From: ANME-2 cluster archaeon
Lineage (GTDB): Archaea; Halobacteriota; Methanosarcinia; Methanosarcinales; Methanocomedenaceae
Assembly (NCBI GenBank): GCA_023544495.1
Contig: JAMJFV010000130.1
Span: forward strand, 1-5,604
DNA: 5,604 nt
Direction: 5' to 3'
The position numbers were made by a program, and so were the translations under genes. Shown here piece by piece: positions 5,330-5,604 of this stretch (its first letter is position 1; each line of letters starts with the position of its first letter). Under the pieces are notes generated by a model, which was not told the origin of the DNA, did no database searches, and saw nothing but the letters and a program-made list of their open reading frames with translations.

Positions 5330-5479
5330 ATGTGCGACCAGGACGACACTGATATTGATGATATAGCATTCGGTTTTGGGTTTATAGAAACACAGGTAGA
5401 GGGTGAAGATGAGGCTGACCTCGGCGATCCGTCCGTAGTGGATACTCCGAAAATTGACTGGGATTACCTGGAGGATTGA
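5330..5479 (+). CDS. Small, very acidic protein of 49 residues (unrecognised)
   Basis: The ORF begins MCDQDDTDIDDIAFGFGF and ends DWDYLED. About 18 of 49 residues are Asp or Glu and only one (K41) is Lys or Arg, so the product would carry a strong negative charge. There is no signal peptide, membrane segment or known motif that I recognise. It is the only likely gene on the plus strand. A promoter candidate lies at 5258-5287, and only a weak ribosome binding site (AAGAG, about 10 bases upstream) precedes the ATG. An AT palindrome with a T-run follows the stop. Small acidic proteins can mimic DNA or bind basic partners, but I have no sequence evidence for either role. It could also be the remnant of a longer gene or a non-coding ORF. 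Confidence 0.5.
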   Translation: MCDQDDTDIDDIAFGFGFIETQVEGEDEADLGDPSVVDTPKIDWDYLED

Positions 5480-5484
5480 TGGAG

Positions 5485-5504
5485 ATTATATATAATTTTT
5501 TTTT
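5485..5504 (+). terminator. AT palindrome with T-run after the acidic ORF (weak terminator candidate)
   Basis: ATTATATATAAT (5485-5496) is a perfect palindrome, and from its last base runs a nine-base T stretch (5496-5504), beginning 6 bases after the stop codon at 5477-5479. The stem has no G or C and no loop, so it would be a poor intrinsic terminator. It might instead be an AT-rich promoter-like or protein-binding site. Confidence 0.3.
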
Positions 5505-5553
5505 GGGAGGAAAAATGAAATGAAAAATTTGGAGGGAAAATGAAATGAAAAAA
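5502..5553 (+). repeat. Tandem 26-bp repeat of ribosome binding site plus ATGAAATGA
   Basis: Two imperfect copies, 5502-5527 and 5528-5553. Each has TTT, a purine-rich GGGAGG or GGAGGG, an A-run, then ATGAAATGA, in which a two-codon ORF (Met-Lys-stop) overlaps a second ATG. The second ATG of copy one opens a seven-codon ORF (MKNLEGK) ending within copy two; that of copy two opens a six-codon ORF (MKKIVS). Either a duplicated gene start whose body has decayed or a set of leader mini-ORFs. Confidence 0.5.
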
Positions 5554-5604
5554 ATAGTATCCTGAATCCGTGACGGGTAATGAGGCTTGGCCTATTTTAA
5601 CCCG
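5554..5604. other. Right edge: possible hairpin, no gene
   Basis: CGGGT (5574-5578) pairs with ACCCG (5600-5604) and inside it AGGC (5583-5586) pairs with GCCT (5590-5593). The window ends exactly at the outer arm, so the structure may continue. I do not recognise a riboswitch class or an ORF. Confidence 0.3.

Noticed and set aside
5554..5604. A cyclic-di-GMP or other riboswitch at the right edge
   Set aside because: Some paired GC segments are present, but none of the conserved bases of a riboswitch class I know could be placed, and the window ends within the stem.
1..5604. CRISPR array, tRNA or rRNA
   Set aside because: No regularly spaced repeats and no cloverleaf-like or ribosomal RNA sequence seen on either strand.

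Overview
The window looks like an accessory stretch of a chromosome from an anaerobic Desulfobacterota-type bacterium (Desulfuromonadales/Geobacter-like or a relative). The main support is a periplasmic cytochrome with twelve haem-binding motifs, including one CX4CH motif of the kind described in Geobacter, next to a fragment of a HAD nucleotidase family that I associate with the same group. This taxonomic guess rests on gene content only. All recognisable genes lie on the minus strand except one very small acidic ORF at the right edge.

Layout from left to right. Positions 1-181 hold the first 60 codons of a tyrosine recombinase of the type that accompanies IS91-family transposases. It has a strong ribosome binding site, an extended -10 and a 10-bp dyad over its promoter. 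Positions 182-536 are non-coding and contain a GC-rich hairpin followed by GTTATGC, which is either an IS91-type end or a degenerate attC-like site. Positions 537-2180 encode the exported twelve-haem cytochrome c, with a clear sigma-70-like promoter (TAGACA-17-TATAAT) and a palindrome just upstream of it. Positions 2368-2787 encode the C-terminal two thirds of a HAD nucleotidase-like protein that lacks the catalytic DxD motif, probably a decayed gene.

Positions 2983-5193 form the most interesting unit: two tyrosine recombinase genes (386 and 304 aa, both with complete R-K-H-R-H-Y catalytic sets) that overlap by 74 bp. They are bounded by 31-bp imperfect terminal inverted repeats. The left repeat is built around a perfect 8-7-8 dyad, TTGTTACG-N7-CGTAACAA, the classic shape of a tyrosine-recombinase core site. 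The inner 15 bp of the two ends are identical, and the outer halves differ. This is what is expected if a circular form integrated into a non-identical target. The arrangement resembles the recombinase-in-trio (RIT) elements, but only two recombinases are present. The single extended -10 promoter of the pair lies next to the right repeat, so end binding could repress the genes.

Positions 5194-5604 contain a plausible promoter, a 49-codon highly acidic ORF, an AT palindrome with a T-run, and a tandem 26-bp duplication of a ribosome binding site with ATGAAATGA start/stop overlaps. I recognise no family here.

How the parts relate: the cytochrome is a stand-alone transcription unit with no visible electron-transfer partner, surrounded by two different recombinase-based mobile units and a gene fragment, which suggests an integration hot spot. 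No rRNA, tRNA or CRISPR array is visible.
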